Below are positions 1 to 8,843 of a stretch of DNA of 64,000 nt, piece by piece (position 1 is the first letter of the stretch; each line of letters opens with the position of its first letter). The notes beneath the pieces were generated by a model. It saw only the letters and a list, made by a program, of their open reading frames with translations. It had not been told where the DNA came from and did not search any database. A program made the position numbers and the translations under genes. The stretch is taken from contig NZ_CP009248.1 in the NCBI RefSeq assembly GCF_001941505.1, positions 1,488,001 to 1,552,000 of the forward strand, in the 5' to 3' direction. This stretch comes from Corynebacterium sphenisci DSM 44792 (GTDB lineage Bacteria; Actinomycetota; Actinomycetes; Mycobacteriales; Mycobacteriaceae).

Positions 1-2
1 CC

Positions 3-995
3 GTCGCCGAGGTGCCCGATTACACCGGGGCCCGGGTCATCACCACCCGACTGGCGCTCGGCGAGGGCGCGGACGCCGACCAGCGGCTGGCGGAGCCGGA
101 GGATCGGCTGCGGCCCGGCCGGGTGATCTTGGTCAACGGCACCGCCGCGGCGATCGAGGCCGCCACCGCCGCCCTCGGCGAGCGCTCCGAGATGGCCCTC
201 GACGCCGCGGACCTGCGCTTCGTGCGGATGGCCGTGTCCAACCCGGAGGTCGCCGGGCGCACCATCGCGGAGCTGCGCACCCTGGAGGAGCACGGGTTCA
301 CCATCGCCCGGCTGCGCCGCGGCGACGCCGATGTGGTGCCCACCGGCGCGGACCGGCTGCAGCTGGCCGACCGGGTGCGCGTGGTCGCGCCCCGGCAGCG
401 CATCGACGCGATCCGGGACTACCTGGGCGATTCGGAGAAGTCGCTGGCCAGCCCGGATCTGCTGCCGCTGGCGCTGGGCCTGGCGATCGGCCTGGGCCTC
501 GGCGCGATCCCGATCCCGCTGCCCGGCGGGTCCAGCCTGGCCCTGGGCTTCGGCGGCGGGCCGATCCTCGCCGGGCTGGTGCTCGGGGCGCTGGGCCGCA
601 CCGGCCCGGTGCGGTGGCAGCTGCCCTATCACGCCACCCGCACCCTGGAGGCCGCGGGCATGGCCCTGTTCATGGCCGGGGTGGGCACCTCCGCCGGGGC
701 GGGCTTCCGGGAGGCGCTCACCGACCCGGCGAGCCTGCGCTACATCGGCCTCGGCCTGGTGCTCACCGTCGTCGCCGCGGTGGCGGTGGTCGCGGCGGTG
801 ATGGCCTGGCGCGGCCTCAGCTTCGACGAGGCGATCGGGGTGGCCGCGGGGCTGTCCACCAACCCGGCGGTGATCGCCTACCTCAACTCCGCCTCCGGCA
901 CGGATCTCTCCGCCCGGGGCTACACCACCGTCTACCCGGTGGCCATGGTGGGCAAGATCCTCGCCGCCCAGGGGCTCATCATGCTGCTGCTCTGA
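3..995 (+). CDS. AspT/YidE-type putative transporter, C-terminal part (5' end outside window)
   Basis: Only the C-terminal part is present. The reading frame is open to the window edge, so the GTG at 12 is probably internal. The first ~140 visible residues form a soluble region resembling TrkA-C (RCK-C) domains. It is followed by about five hydrophobic segments with glycine-rich turns and a conserved-looking stretch around STNPAVIAYLNSA near the C-terminus. This order (RCK-C domains in the middle, a second membrane bundle at the end) is that of the AspT/YidE aspartate:alanine exchanger family, whose members are about 530-560 residues. The substrate cannot be told from sequence. The gene is convergent with scpA, with 7 nt between stops and no hairpin in the gap. 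Confidence 0.8.
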   Translation, partial: VAEVPDYTGARVITTRLALGEGADADQRLAEPEDRLRPGRVILVNGTAAAIEAATAALGERSEMALDAADLRFVRMAVSNPEVAGRTIAELRTLEEHGFTIARLRRGDADVVPTGADRLQLADRVRVVAPRQRIDAIRDYLGDSEKSLASPDLLPLALGLAIGLGLGAIPIPLPGGSSLALGFGGGPILAGLVLGALGRTGPVRWQLPYHATRTLEAAGMALFMAGVGTSAGAGFREALTDPASLRYIGLGLVLTVVAAVAVVAAVMAWRGLSFDEAIGVAAGLSTNPAVIAYLNSASGTDLSARGYTTVYPVAMVGKILAAQGLIMLLL

Positions 996-1002
996 GGCCC
1001 GG

Positions 1003-1818
1003 TCAGGACCAGTTCGCCGCGGCGACGACCGCGGGGTCGACGTCCAGGCCGGTCCAGGTGACGTCGATCTCGGCCAGCGGCTCGGCCTGCTCGGCCTCCA
1101 CCGCCTTGGCCCGGTAGAGCTCCAGCAGCGCCAGGAAGCGGCCGACCACCTCGATGGAGGCCCGGCAGCCGGCGGTGAGCGCGCTGAAGGGCACCGCCGC
1201 GCCGGGGCCGGCCAGGCGCAGCGCGTCCAGCAGCCGTCCGGCCTGCTCGGGCACGGAGACCTCCACCCGGTGCAGATGCTCCACCCCGACCTCCTCGGGG
1301 GGCTTCGGGCGCAGCGTGGCGGCGGCGAAGCGGGCGAATCCGGCGGCGTCCATGCCCAGCTCCACCGGGGGCAGCAGATGGGCGTAGCGCTCCTCCAGGC
1401 CGGTGGCCCGGGGGTGCCGGCGGGGCGCGTCGCGCTGCCACTGGGCGAAGAGGTCCGCGACCCGGCCGTAGGCGCGGTACTGCAGCAGCCGGGCGAAGAG
1501 CAGGTCCCGGGCCTCCAACAGCTCCAGGTCCGCCTCGTCGTCGACCTCGCCGCGCGGCAGCAGCCGGGCGGTCTTCAGATCCAGCAGGGTCGCGGCGACC
1601 ACCAGGAAGCCGGTGATCTCGTCGAGGTCCTTCACCGCGTCCAACCCCCGGGTGTAGGCGATGAACTCGTCGGTGACCGCGGCCAGCGCCACCTCGGTGA
1701 CGTCCATCTTGCGGTCCCCGATGAGCTGCAGCAGCAGGTCGAAGGGGCCGGTGAAGTTCGCCAGCGCCACCCGGAACCCGGGCAGCTCCTCCTGCACCGG
1801 CTCCGCCGGCCCGGCCAC
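1003..1818 (-). CDS. scpA: Segregation and condensation protein A
   Basis: 271 aa, the usual length for ScpA, the kleisin subunit that bridges the SMC dimer with ScpB in bacterial condensin. The N-terminal kleisin signature FTGPFDLLLQLI lies at about residues 22-33. It is followed by a helical region and a C-terminal winged-helix segment (SALTAGCRASIEVVGRFLALLEL). Translation starts at GTG 1818, 3 nt after the parA stop, so the two are probably co-transcribed. ScpB normally follows; here the next gene is a convergent transporter, so scpB is not directly adjacent. Confidence 0.93.
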   Translation of the reverse strand: MAGPAEPVQEELPGFRVALANFTGPFDLLLQLIGDRKMDVTEVALAAVTDEFIAYTRGLDAVKDLDEITGFLVVAATLLDLKTARLLPRGEVDDEADLELLEARDLLFARLLQYRAYGRVADLFAQWQRDAPRRHPRATGLEERYAHLLPPVELGMDAAGFARFAAATLRPKPPEEVGVEHLHRVEVSVPEQAGRLLDALRLAGPGAAVPFSALTAGCRASIEVVGRFLALLELYRAKAVEAEQAEPLAEIDVTWTGLDVDPAVVAAANWS

Positions 1819-1821
1819 CGC

Positions 1822-2694
1822 CTAGCCCCCGGTGCGCTCGATGACCTCGCGGGCGAGGTCCCGGTACTGCTCGGCGGCCTCCGTGGACGGCGCCCAGGTG
1901 GTGATCGGCTCCCCGGCCACGGAGGTCTCCGGGAAGCGCACGGTGCGGGTGATCACGGTGTCGAAGACCTTGTCCCCGAACACCTCCACCAGCCGGGTCA
2001 TCACCTCGCGGGCGTGCAGGGTGCGCCGGTCGAACATGGTGACCAGGATGCCGAGCACCTCGAGGTTGAAGTTCAGCCGGTCCCGGACCTTCTCCACGGT
2101 GTCGGTGAGCAGGGCCAGCCCGCGCAGCGAGAAGTAGGCGCATTCCATGGGGATCATCACCCCGTGCGCGATGGTCAGCGCGTTGACGGTGAGCAGCCCC
2201 AGCGAGGGCTGGCAGTCGATGATCACGTAGTCGTAGTCGGCCATCACCGGGCGCAGCGCTCGGCCCAGGGCCTGCTCCCGGCCGACCTCGTTGACCAGCT
2301 GGATCTCCGCCGCGGAGAGGTCGATGTTGGCGGGCACCAGGTCGAGGCCGGCGACGTTGGTGCGGTGCACCGCGTCCCGCACGTCGAGGGAGGGGTCCAT
2401 GATGAGGGAGTAGACGGTGAGGTCGAGCTCCTCATGGGGCACGCCCAGGCCCGCGGACAGCGCCCCCTGCGGGTCGAGGTCGACCAGCAGCACCCGCCGG
2501 CCGAATTCGGCCAGCGCCGCGCCGAGGTTGATCGTCGAGGTGGTCTTGCCGACGCCGCCCTTCTGGTTGCACATCGCCAGCACCGTGGCCGGCCCATGGG
2601 AGTCCAGGGGCTTCGGCTCGGGCAGCTCCCGCTCGGGTCGCCCGGTGAGGCCGAGCCGGCCGGAGTCGGCGTCGAACAAGGCCGCATCACTCAC
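1822..2694 (-). CDS. parA: ParA-family chromosome partitioning ATPase
   Basis: 290 aa from the chosen start. It has the deviant Walker A motif KGGVGKTT at about residues 45-52, the Walker A' region LLVDLDPQGALSAGLG, and a Walker B-like VIIDCQPSLGLLT, as in ParA/Soj/MinD ATPases. The reading frame could open at 2736. I chose GTG 2694 because AAGGAGGAGAGG lies just upstream, and the upstream extension is not family-like. This is the second, SMC-linked ParA found beside scpA in actinobacteria rather than the parAB pair near oriC (known for the family; no parB is visible here). It heads a unit with scpA. Confidence 0.88.
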   Translation of the reverse strand: MSDAALFDADSGRLGLTGRPERELPEPKPLDSHGPATVLAMCNQKGGVGKTTSTINLGAALAEFGRRVLLVDLDPQGALSAGLGVPHEELDLTVYSLIMDPSLDVRDAVHRTNVAGLDLVPANIDLSAAEIQLVNEVGREQALGRALRPVMADYDYVIIDCQPSLGLLTVNALTIAHGVMIPMECAYFSLRGLALLTDTVEKVRDRLNFNLEVLGILVTMFDRRTLHAREVMTRLVEVFGDKVFDTVITRTVRFPETSVAGEPITTWAPSTEAAEQYRDLAREVIERTGG

Positions 2695-2766
2695 GGTCAA
2701 CCTCTCCTCCTTGACGGTTTCGGCGGTGGCGCGCACCGGTCAAGGCCCGCACCTGCATCCCCCACC

Positions 2767-2795
2767 ACTGTACCCATCGCCGCGGCCGCCCCGAA
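2767..2795 (-). promoter_or_regulatory. Candidate parA-scpA promoter
   Basis: On the minus strand TTCGGG (2790-2795) is separated by 17 nt from TACAGT (2767-2772). The predicted transcript would start near 2760, giving a leader of about 66 nt before GTG 2694. The region lies between xerD and parA. Confidence 0.4.
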
Positions 2796-2814
2796 CCCGG
2801 CGCGCGGGGGCGCC

Positions 2815-3756
2815 TCAGCCGCCGGCGCGGGGATGGGCCCCGGCCCACACCCGCCGCAGGTTCTCCGCGGTGACCCGGGTGTAGATCTGCGTGGTGGTCA
2901 CCGAGGCGTGCCCGAGCAGCTCCTGCACGGTGCGGATGTCCGCCCCGCCCTCCAGCAGGTGCGTGGCGAAGCTGTGCCGCAGCGCATGCGGGCTCACCCG
3001 CCCGGGCAGCCCGGCGCGCTCCCCGATCGCGGCCAGCGCGTTGCCCGCGGACTGCCGGGACAGCCGCCGGCCCAGCCGGTTGAGCAGCAGCGCCGGCGGG
3101 GAGCCGGCCCGGGCCAGGGCGGGCCGGCCGCGCACCAGCCAGGCCTCCGCCGCGGCGAGGGCGGGCCGGCCCACCGGCACCAGCCGCTCCCGGCCGCCCT
3201 TGCCGCGCAGCAGCACCAGGCCGTCGGCCCGGTCCAGATCGTCGACGTCCAGATCGCAGAGCTCGCTCACCCGCGCCCCGGTGGAGTACAGCAGCTCCAC
3301 CAGGGCCCGGTCGCGCAGATCGGCCACGCCGGCGGCCTCCCCGCCCGGGATCGCGGCGAGCAGCCGCTCCACCTCCGCCAGGCTCAGCGCCTTCGGCAGC
3401 CGGCCCGGGGTCTTCGGCGGGCGCACCCGGGCGGCCGGATCATCGGCGGCGGCGCCCTCGGCGGCGGCGAAGCGGTGCAGCCCGCGCACCGCGGAGAGCA
3501 CCCGCACCACCGAGCTCGGCGCCAGCGGGGCCCGTCCGGCCTCCGGGTCCCCGCGGCGCAGGTCCTCCAGGAAGGCCTCCACGTCCGCGGTGGTCACCGC
3601 ACCGATGTCGGTCCGCCCCAGCCGGTCCAGGAAACCCAGGTACCGGCCCAGGTCCCGGCGGTAGCCGGCGAGGGTGTGCCGGCTGGCGCCGCGCTCCACG
3701 GTCAACTGGTCCAGGAAGGCCCCGGCCAGCTCGCGCAGCCCCGCCGCACCGCCCAC
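2815..3756 (-). CDS. xerD: Site-specific tyrosine recombinase XerD
   Basis: 313 aa, typical length. The N-terminal SAM-like DNA-binding domain spans about residues 7-100 and the catalytic domain about 120-300. All catalytic residues are visible: Arg162 (STGARVSEL), Lys186 ([13 protein letters not shown]), His257 and Arg260 ([15 protein letters not shown]), His283 ([11 protein letters not shown]) and the nucleophile Tyr292 (IYTRV). XerD acts with XerC at dif to resolve chromosome dimers. The assignment to XerD over XerC rests on the neighbourhood with parA-scpA, the usual corynebacterial arrangement, and on overall likeness. The stop of the Nudix gene lies 3 nt before its start. Confidence 0.92.
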   Translation of the reverse strand: MGGAAGLRELAGAFLDQLTVERGASRHTLAGYRRDLGRYLGFLDRLGRTDIGAVTTADVEAFLEDLRRGDPEAGRAPLAPSSVVRVLSAVRGLHRFAAAEGAAADDPAARVRPPKTPGRLPKALSLAEVERLLAAIPGGEAAGVADLRDRALVELLYSTGARVSELCDLDVDDLDRADGLVLLRGKGGRERLVPVGRPALAAAEAWLVRGRPALARAGSPPALLLNRLGRRLSRQSAGNALAAIGERAGLPGRVSPHALRHSFATHLLEGGADIRTVQELLGHASVTTTQIYTRVTAENLRRVWAGAHPRAGG

Positions 3757-3759
3757 CGG

Positions 3760-4485
3760 CTACTCCCCCGCCCCGGCGCCCGGCACCCGCTTGAGGTCCC
3801 CGCCGCCGAGCAGCCGGGCCCGGCGCCGGGCCAGGGTGGTCGGCCGGATGCCGAAGGGGGCGTCCGCGGGGCGGCGGGGCAGGTCGTGCTCCACCACCCG
3901 GGCGGCGGCGAGGATCCCGGCCACGGCGATGCCGTTGCGGATCCGCCCGTCCAGGCACATCGCCGCGGCCTCGGCCAGCGGCACCCGCATCAGCTGCAGA
4001 TCCGCCTCCTCGTCATCGGCTCCCCCGGGGCGGGCCACCTCGGTGATCCCCTCGGCGAGCAGCACCCGCACCGCCTCCTCGGCGAACCCGGGCGAGGTGA
4101 GGAAGTCGGTGAGCAGCGACCAGCGGCCCGCGGCGAGGCCGGCCTCCTCGGCCAGCTCCCGGCGGGCGGCGGCCAGCGGGTCCTCCCCCGCCAGGTCGAG
4201 CAGCCCGGCGGGCAGCTCCAGCAGCCGGTCCCCGGCGGCCTGCCGCCACTGCCGCAGCAGCGCGACCCGCCCCCGCCCGTCGAGGGCGACCACCGCCACC
4301 GCCCCGAAATGCTCCACCACCTCGCGGGCGGCGATCCGGCCGCCGGGCATGCGCACCATGTCCCGGCGCAACGCCAGGATCGGGGCCTCCACCAGCACCT
4401 CGGAGCCCACCACCGCGAAATCGTGGCCGCCGGGGCCAGGGGACTCGGCGGCGGTGCCAGGGTCGGTCTGCTGCGGGTTAACCAT
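3760..4485 (-). CDS. Nudix hydrolase, ADP-ribose pyrophosphatase type
   Basis: 241 aa from ATG 4485. The Nudix core RELAEEAGL, preceded by an acidic GED segment, sits mid-protein after ELPAGLLDLAG, the pattern of actinobacterial ADP-ribose pyrophosphatases, which hydrolyse ADP-ribose to AMP and ribose-5-phosphate. The frame extends to 4539, but ATG 4485 has TAGAAC exactly 7 nt upstream and no Shine-Dalgarno, suggesting a leaderless mRNA starting at this ATG. Adjacency to xerD (3 nt gap) is conserved in corynebacteria. The exact substrate is not provable from sequence. Confidence 0.82.
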   Translation of the reverse strand: MVNPQQTDPGTAAESPGPGGHDFAVVGSEVLVEAPILALRRDMVRMPGGRIAAREVVEHFGAVAVVALDGRGRVALLRQWRQAAGDRLLELPAGLLDLAGEDPLAAARRELAEEAGLAAGRWSLLTDFLTSPGFAEEAVRVLLAEGITEVARPGGADDEEADLQLMRVPLAEAAAMCLDGRIRNGIAVAGILAAARVVEHDLPRRPADAPFGIRPTTLARRRARLLGGGDLKRVPGAGAGE

Positions 4486-4492
4486 GCCCCCA

Positions 4493-4498
4493 GTTCTA
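4493..4498 (-). promoter_or_regulatory. -10-like hexamer for a leaderless Nudix transcript
   Basis: TAGAAC on the minus strand is followed by a 7-nt spacer (tgggggc) and then ATG 4485. No ribosome binding site is present. Six other genes here show the same geometry. Confidence 0.45.
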
Positions 4499-4527
4499 CC
4501 CGCCGGCCGCGCCGATCCGCCGCCTAG

Positions 4528-4667
4528 CTGGGTACGCAATAAGACTGAATAAGAGCCACCCCATCGTTAGTCGGGATTGCCAGCCGCCCAGGTAAGGCTC
4601 AATATTCATAACCCCGAATGGGTGTTATTCAGGTCAGCGGCTGGACGCCCCCCCCCCCGCTACCCAG
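4528..4667. repeat. Interleaved inverted repeats and 11-C tract upstream of the MFS gene
   Basis: Three short exact inverted-repeat pairs occupy 140 bp of comparatively AT-rich intergenic DNA: CTGGGTA (4528-4534) with TACCCAG (4661-4667); CTGAATAA (4545-4552) with TTATTCAG (4625-4632); CCAGCCGC (4580-4587) with GCGGCTGG (4637-4644). The first two nest; the third interleaves with them. A run of 11 C residues lies at 4648-4658. The element could be a decayed mobile-element scar, a structured leader or a regulatory region. No transposase or target-site duplication is visible. Confidence 0.45.
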
Positions 4668-4749
4668 GTACGGTACGGCAGCCACGGGATACATGAACCA
4701 AATCGTATTCATCGGAGTCCATTGAAGCGCACGAGAAATGGGAGAAGCG

Positions 4750-5928
4750 ATGCCGAACACCCGCAGCTCACTCGGACTATTCGCGGTCCTGCTCGCCCTG
4801 GCCACCGTCATCTTCGGCACCACGATGCCCACCCCGCTCTACGCTGGGTACAAGGAGACCTACGACCTTCCCGACTGGTCGGTTACCGGCATCTACGCCA
4901 TCTTCGCCGGCGGCATCGTGCTCGCCCTGATCCTGCTCAACGGGCTCTCCGACTGGGTCGGCCGGCGCGGGGCGCTGTGGACGGGATTGGCGGTGTTCGT
5001 CGTCTCGGACCTCATGTTCCTCACCTGGCCCAGCGAAATCGGGCTCTACGCCGCCCGGGTGGTCACCGGGTTGTCCTCCGGCATCTACGTCGGCACCGCC
5101 ACCGTCGCCGCCATCGAGGTCGCCCCCGAGCACCGGAAGACGCGGGCCTCCACCTACGCCACCGCCGCGAATGTGCTCGGCCTGGGCCTGGGGCCCGCGG
5201 TGGCCGGGCTCATCGTGGAATACGCCCCCTCCCCCGAGCGCACCGTCTTCCTCGTGCACCTGACGCTGGTCGCGCTGTCCGCCCTCGCATTGGCGACCAT
5301 GCCGGAGACGCACCGCCGCGGCGGCGCGACCGGGTTCGCGCCGCCCACCCTGCCCCGGCGCGGGGTGGCCGCCTTCCTCGGCGCCGCGGGCCTGGCCCTG
5401 GCCGGGCTCGCCGCCTTCGGGCTACTCGCCGGGCTCACCCAGGCCTTCCTGGACACCATCGCCGGGGTGCGTTCGCCGATGCTCACCGGCTTCGCCGTGG
5501 GGCTGGCCTTCATCGTCTCCGGGGTCACCCAGCTGGGGCTCGCCCGCGTGCCGGCCCGGGCAGGCCTGCGGCACGGCTCGTTGCTGCTGGTGGCCTCCCT
5601 GGCCCTCATCTGCCTGGCGATCCCGACCGGCGCGGTATGGCTCTACGTCGCCGGGGCGGTGGTCTGCGGTATCGGCCAGGGCCTGACCATGGCCCGTTCG
5701 GTGGGGATCGCCGCCCAAGTGGCCGACGAGGCGGACCGGATGGGGAACATGAACATGTTCTTCACCATCGCCTACTTCGGTGCCGGTGTGCCCATCGTGG
5801 GTCTGGGCTTCGCGATCACCTACCTGGATTTCCTGGGCAGCGCGATCGCCTTCGCCGTGGTGGTCGCCGCGATCACCGCCGCCGGCCTGGCCGCGGCGCT
5901 CACCGCGGCACCGCGGCGGACCGCCTGA
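4750..5928 (+). CDS. MFS transporter
   Basis: 392 aa with about 12 hydrophobic segments. The major facilitator motif A is seen as GLSDWVGRRGALWTGL between the second and third segments. It is probably a 12-helix inner-membrane efflux or uptake carrier; the substrate is unknown. ATG 4750 is preferred over ATG 4738 because GGGAGAAG lies directly upstream. The gene stands alone: it is divergent from the Nudix gene across a repeat-rich 264-bp region, and convergent with pyrG with only 4 nt between the stop codons. The AT-richer upstream DNA suggests the locus may be a later arrival among core genes, which is inference. Confidence 0.82.
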   Translation: MPNTRSSLGLFAVLLALATVIFGTTMPTPLYAGYKETYDLPDWSVTGIYAIFAGGIVLALILLNGLSDWVGRRGALWTGLAVFVVSDLMFLTWPSEIGLYAARVVTGLSSGIYVGTATVAAIEVAPEHRKTRASTYATAANVLGLGLGPAVAGLIVEYAPSPERTVFLVHLTLVALSALALATMPETHRRGGATGFAPPTLPRRGVAAFLGAAGLALAGLAAFGLLAGLTQAFLDTIAGVRSPMLTGFAVGLAFIVSGVTQLGLARVPARAGLRHGSLLLVASLALICLAIPTGAVWLYVAGAVVCGIGQGLTMARSVGIAAQVADEADRMGNMNMFFTIAYFGAGVPIVGLGFAITYLDFLGSAIAFAVVVAAITAAGLAAALTAAPRRTA

Positions 5929-5932
5929 CGGG

Positions 5933-7585
5933 CTACCGATCCAGGGCCGCCCCGATGAGCCCGGCGAAGAGCGGATGGGCCCGGGTGGGCCGGGACTTGT
6001 ACTCCGGATGCGCCTGGGTGGCCACCAGGAAGGGATGCCGCTCGGCGGGGTACTCCACGAACTCCACCAGCTCCCCGTCCGGGGAGGTCCCGGAGATCAC
6101 CAGGCCTGCCTCGGCGAGCCGGTCCCGGTAGGCGTTGTTGACCTCGTAGCGGTGCCGGTGCCGTTCGGAGACCTCGGTCGCCCCGTACAGGCCGGCGACG
6201 ACGGAGCCCTCGGCCAGGTGCGCCGGGTAGGCGCCGAGCCGCATGGTGCCGCCGAGGTCGGCCTCGCCGCCGACGGCGGCGAGCTGCTCGGCCATGGTGG
6301 CGATCACCGGATCGGCGGTGTCCGGGTCGAATTCGGTGGAGGAGGCCCCGGCCACCCCGGCGGCGCGGGCGGCGTCGAGGACCACGCACTGCATGCCCAG
6401 GCAGAGCCCCAGCAACGGCACCCCGTGCTCCCGGCAGTGCCGCACCGCCCCGATCTTGCCCTCGATCCCGCGGATCCCGAAGCCGCCGGGCACCACCACC
6501 GCGTCGACGCCGGCGAGCCGCTCGGCGGCGCCGGCGGGGCTCTCGCACCCGTCGGAGGCGATCCAGGCGATCTCCGCGCGCGCCCCGTGGTGGAAGGCGC
6601 CGGCGCGGATCGCCTCGGTCACCGACAGGTAGGCGTCCGGCAGGTCGATGTACTTGCCGACCAGGGCGACCCGCACCGTCCGGGTCGGGGCGTGCACCTT
6701 CTCCAGCAGCTCCCCCCAGCCGGCCCATTCCACATCCCGGAAGGGCAGGTCCAGCCGCCGGATCACGAAGGCGTCGAGGTGCTCGGAGTGCAGCACCTTG
6801 GGGATGTCGTAGATGCTCGGCGCATCCGGGCAGGACACCACGCCCTCCAGCTCCACATCGCACATCAGGGCGATCTTGCGCTTCAGCGCCTCCGGCACCT
6901 CCCGGTCGCAGCGCAGCACCACCGCGTCCGGGACCAGGCCGATGGAGCGCAGCTCGGTGACCGAATGCTGGGTGGGCTTGGTCTTCAGCTCCCCGGAGGG
7001 CGCCAGGTAGGGCACCAGGGAGACGTGGATGTAGAAGATGTTCTCCCGGCCCACCTCATGGCGCAGCTGCCGGGCCGCCTCCAGGAAGGGCTGGGACTCG
7101 ATGTCGCCGACGGTGCCGCCGATTTCGGTGATCACCACATCCGGCCGCGCCCCGTCCGCGCCGGGCACGTCCATGCCGGTGATCCGGGACTTGATCTCGT
7201 CGGTGATGTGCGGGATGACCTGGACGGTCTCCCCGAGGAAATCGCCGCGCCGCTCCTGGGCGATGACCGAGGAGTACACCATGCCGGTGGTCACGTTCGC
7301 CCCGGCGTCGAGGTCCCGGTCCAGGAAGCGCTCGTAGTGGCCGAGATCCAGGTCGGTTTCCGCGCCGTCCTCGGTGACGAAGACCTCCCCGTGCTGGAAG
7401 GGGTTCATCGTGCCCGGGTCGACGTTGAGGTAGGGGTCGAGCTTCTGCATGGTCACCCGCAGCCCCCGCGAGGACAGCAGCCGGCCCAGCGAGGAGGCGG
7501 TGAGCCCCTTGCCGAGCGAGGAGGCCACGCCCCCGGTGACGATGATGTACTTGGTGACGTGCCCTGCGGTTCTGCTGCGCTTCAC
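5933..7585 (-). CDS. pyrG: CTP synthase
   Basis: 550 aa, matching the family (about 540-560). PyrG aminates UTP to CTP using glutamine and ATP. The N-terminal synthetase domain has the P-loop [15 protein letters not shown] (about residues 18-32) and the family segment [19 protein letters not shown]. The C-terminal glutamine amidotransferase carries the nucleophile Cys at about 395 in GLCLGMQ and a late His/Glu pair in [10 protein letters not shown]. The frame opens at 7711, but GTG 7585 is chosen because AGGGAG lies 6-7 nt upstream and the conserved N-terminus follows directly. The gene ends 4 nt from the convergent MFS gene. Confidence 0.96.
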   Translation of the reverse strand: MKRSRTAGHVTKYIIVTGGVASSLGKGLTASSLGRLLSSRGLRVTMQKLDPYLNVDPGTMNPFQHGEVFVTEDGAETDLDLGHYERFLDRDLDAGANVTTGMVYSSVIAQERRGDFLGETVQVIPHITDEIKSRITGMDVPGADGARPDVVITEIGGTVGDIESQPFLEAARQLRHEVGRENIFYIHVSLVPYLAPSGELKTKPTQHSVTELRSIGLVPDAVVLRCDREVPEALKRKIALMCDVELEGVVSCPDAPSIYDIPKVLHSEHLDAFVIRRLDLPFRDVEWAGWGELLEKVHAPTRTVRVALVGKYIDLPDAYLSVTEAIRAGAFHHGARAEIAWIASDGCESPAGAAERLAGVDAVVVPGGFGIRGIEGKIGAVRHCREHGVPLLGLCLGMQCVVLDAARAAGVAGASSTEFDPDTADPVIATMAEQLAAVGGEADLGGTMRLGAYPAHLAEGSVVAGLYGATEVSERHRHRYEVNNAYRDRLAEAGLVISGTSPDGELVEFVEYPAERHPFLVATQAHPEYKSRPTRAHPLFAGLIGAALDR

Positions 7586-7673
7586 GGCGGCTCCCTGGTC
7601 GGTTCGCTTCACGCCTCGGCGGGGCGGGGCCCCGCGGCGGCGGAGGCCGCTACGTTGACGACCACGGGACTCC

Positions 7674-7703
7674 AGCATATTGCGCGCCGAGGCGGGACCA
7701 CAA
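7674..7703 (-). promoter_or_regulatory. Candidate pyrG promoter
   Basis: On the minus strand TTGTGG (7698-7703), an 18-nt spacer, then TATGCT (7674-7679). The predicted leader before GTG 7585 is about 83 nt. The 250-bp gap between steB and pyrG shows nothing else I can support. Confidence 0.45.
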
Positions 7704-7835
7704 CGCCGCACCGGGCCGGCGAATGCCGCTGACCTGGGGCGGAGGGAGAATTTACGCCCCGGTCACATCCGGTGATCCGGAGGTGACGGGGCGTAACACG
7801 GCGGTTACACGCCCCCGCCCCGGGCGGCCCGCACC

Positions 7836-8804
7836 CTAGTTCGCGGGCTCCTCCGCCGGCTCCCCGTCGGGCTGCCCCGCCGGTTCCCCGGCCGGGGCGG
7901 GCCGGGCCGCGGGGGCCGCGTCGAGCTGGTTGCGCAGATCGTTGATCACCAGGATCCGGCCGGCGGCGTCGCCGATCGCGGCGACCGCGTCGACCCGGTC
8001 GCCGTCGGGCACCTCGGCCAGGGCGGCCGCCGCCCCGCCCTCGTCGGCGGCGGCCGGTCGCCCGGCGAGCACCACCGCCCCGCCCTCGGCGCGCAGCGCC
8101 GCCGCGGTCTCGGCGAGCACGCCCGCGCCGAACTCCCCGGCCGCGCCCGGCTCCCCGTCGGCGGTGCCCCGGCCGGCGACCACCACGATCGCCGCGGAGG
8201 GCCGCAGGGTGCCGTCCTCGTAGTCCACGAACCCGGCCTCGCGCAGCGAGCCCAGCAGCAGCTCCCGATCCTCCGCGGTGGCCCGCTCCCCGCCCCGGTC
8301 GTCGAGCAGCAGCGCCGAGGCCAGGGCCTGCCCGGTATGCCGGCCCGGGGTGGTGCGCGCCTCGTCCAGGCTCGCCCCCGCCGGCAGCGCCCCGGCGATC
8401 ACGTCGCCGAGCGCATCGGCGCGATCCGCGGACAGCGCCGCGGCGGTCAGCTCCAGCCGGCCCCCGTCCGGGGCGCCGGCGGTGCGCAGCGCCTCCGCCA
8501 CCGCGGCGACGTCCGCGGGATCGGCGTCCGGGGCGACCAGCAGCACCGTGGGCGCATCGCGCAGCCGGCCGCCGATGATGTCGTCCTGCACCGTGGTGAG
8601 CACCTCGTCGGCGACCGCGGCGCGGCCCTCGGCGTGCTCCGCGGCCAGCCGGGCCTCCGCCCGCTCCTCGGCGGTGGCCCCGCCGATGGTGATGCCCCCG
8701 TCCGGGGCCAGCACGTAGGCGCCCAGCGCCGCCCCGGCGGCCACGCCCAGCGCCGCCCCGGTCACCGCCGCGGCGCCCCGGCCGCCGCCCGCTCGCTTGC
8801 CCAT
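7836..8804 (-). CDS. steB: SteB-like membrane-anchored envelope protein (copper transporter/MctB family)
   Basis: 322 aa. A hydrophobic segment at about residues 12-32 follows a basic N-terminus (GKRAGGGRG), so the protein is probably anchored with its body outside the cytoplasm. The remainder is Ala/Gly/Asp-rich alpha/beta sequence, ending in a Pro/Glu/Ala-rich tail. The family was named for MctB, a mycobacterial outer-membrane copper protein. In C. glutamicum the gene after steA encodes SteB, which works with SteA in septal cell-wall cleavage control (established knowledge). Position directly behind steA and before pyrG supports SteB. A copper role is not supported by visible metal ligands. 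Confidence 0.75.
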   Translation of the reverse strand: MGKRAGGGRGAAAVTGAALGVAAGAALGAYVLAPDGGITIGGATAEERAEARLAAEHAEGRAAVADEVLTTVQDDIIGGRLRDAPTVLLVAPDADPADVAAVAEALRTAGAPDGGRLELTAAALSADRADALGDVIAGALPAGASLDEARTTPGRHTGQALASALLLDDRGGERATAEDRELLLGSLREAGFVDYEDGTLRPSAAIVVVAGRGTADGEPGAAGEFGAGVLAETAAALRAEGGAVVLAGRPAAADEGGAAAALAEVPDGDRVDAVAAIGDAAGRILVINDLRNQLDAAPAARPAPAGEPAGQPDGEPAEEPAN

Positions 8805-8843
8805 CAGGTTCCCTCCAGTAATCGTCGTGACACCGGCGCGGGA

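Noticed and set aside
1270..4527. Plus-strand ORF of more than 1000 codons opposite scpA, parA, xerD and the Nudix gene
   Set aside because: Low-complexity Gly/Ala/Arg/His/Gln translation, antisense to four recognised genes; an effect of high GC3 on the opposite frame.
4629..4832. 67-codon minus-strand ORF over the MFS start
   Set aside because: Covers the C-tract and the MFS start in antisense; no Shine-Dalgarno and no likeness to a protein family.
5926..5935. Read-through or fusion between the MFS gene and pyrG
   Set aside because: They are convergent with separate stop codons 4 nt apart; no shared frame.
7836..8804. True copper transporter
   Set aside because: The family name is historical; no Met/Cys/His metal site is visible, and the place after steA fits SteB.
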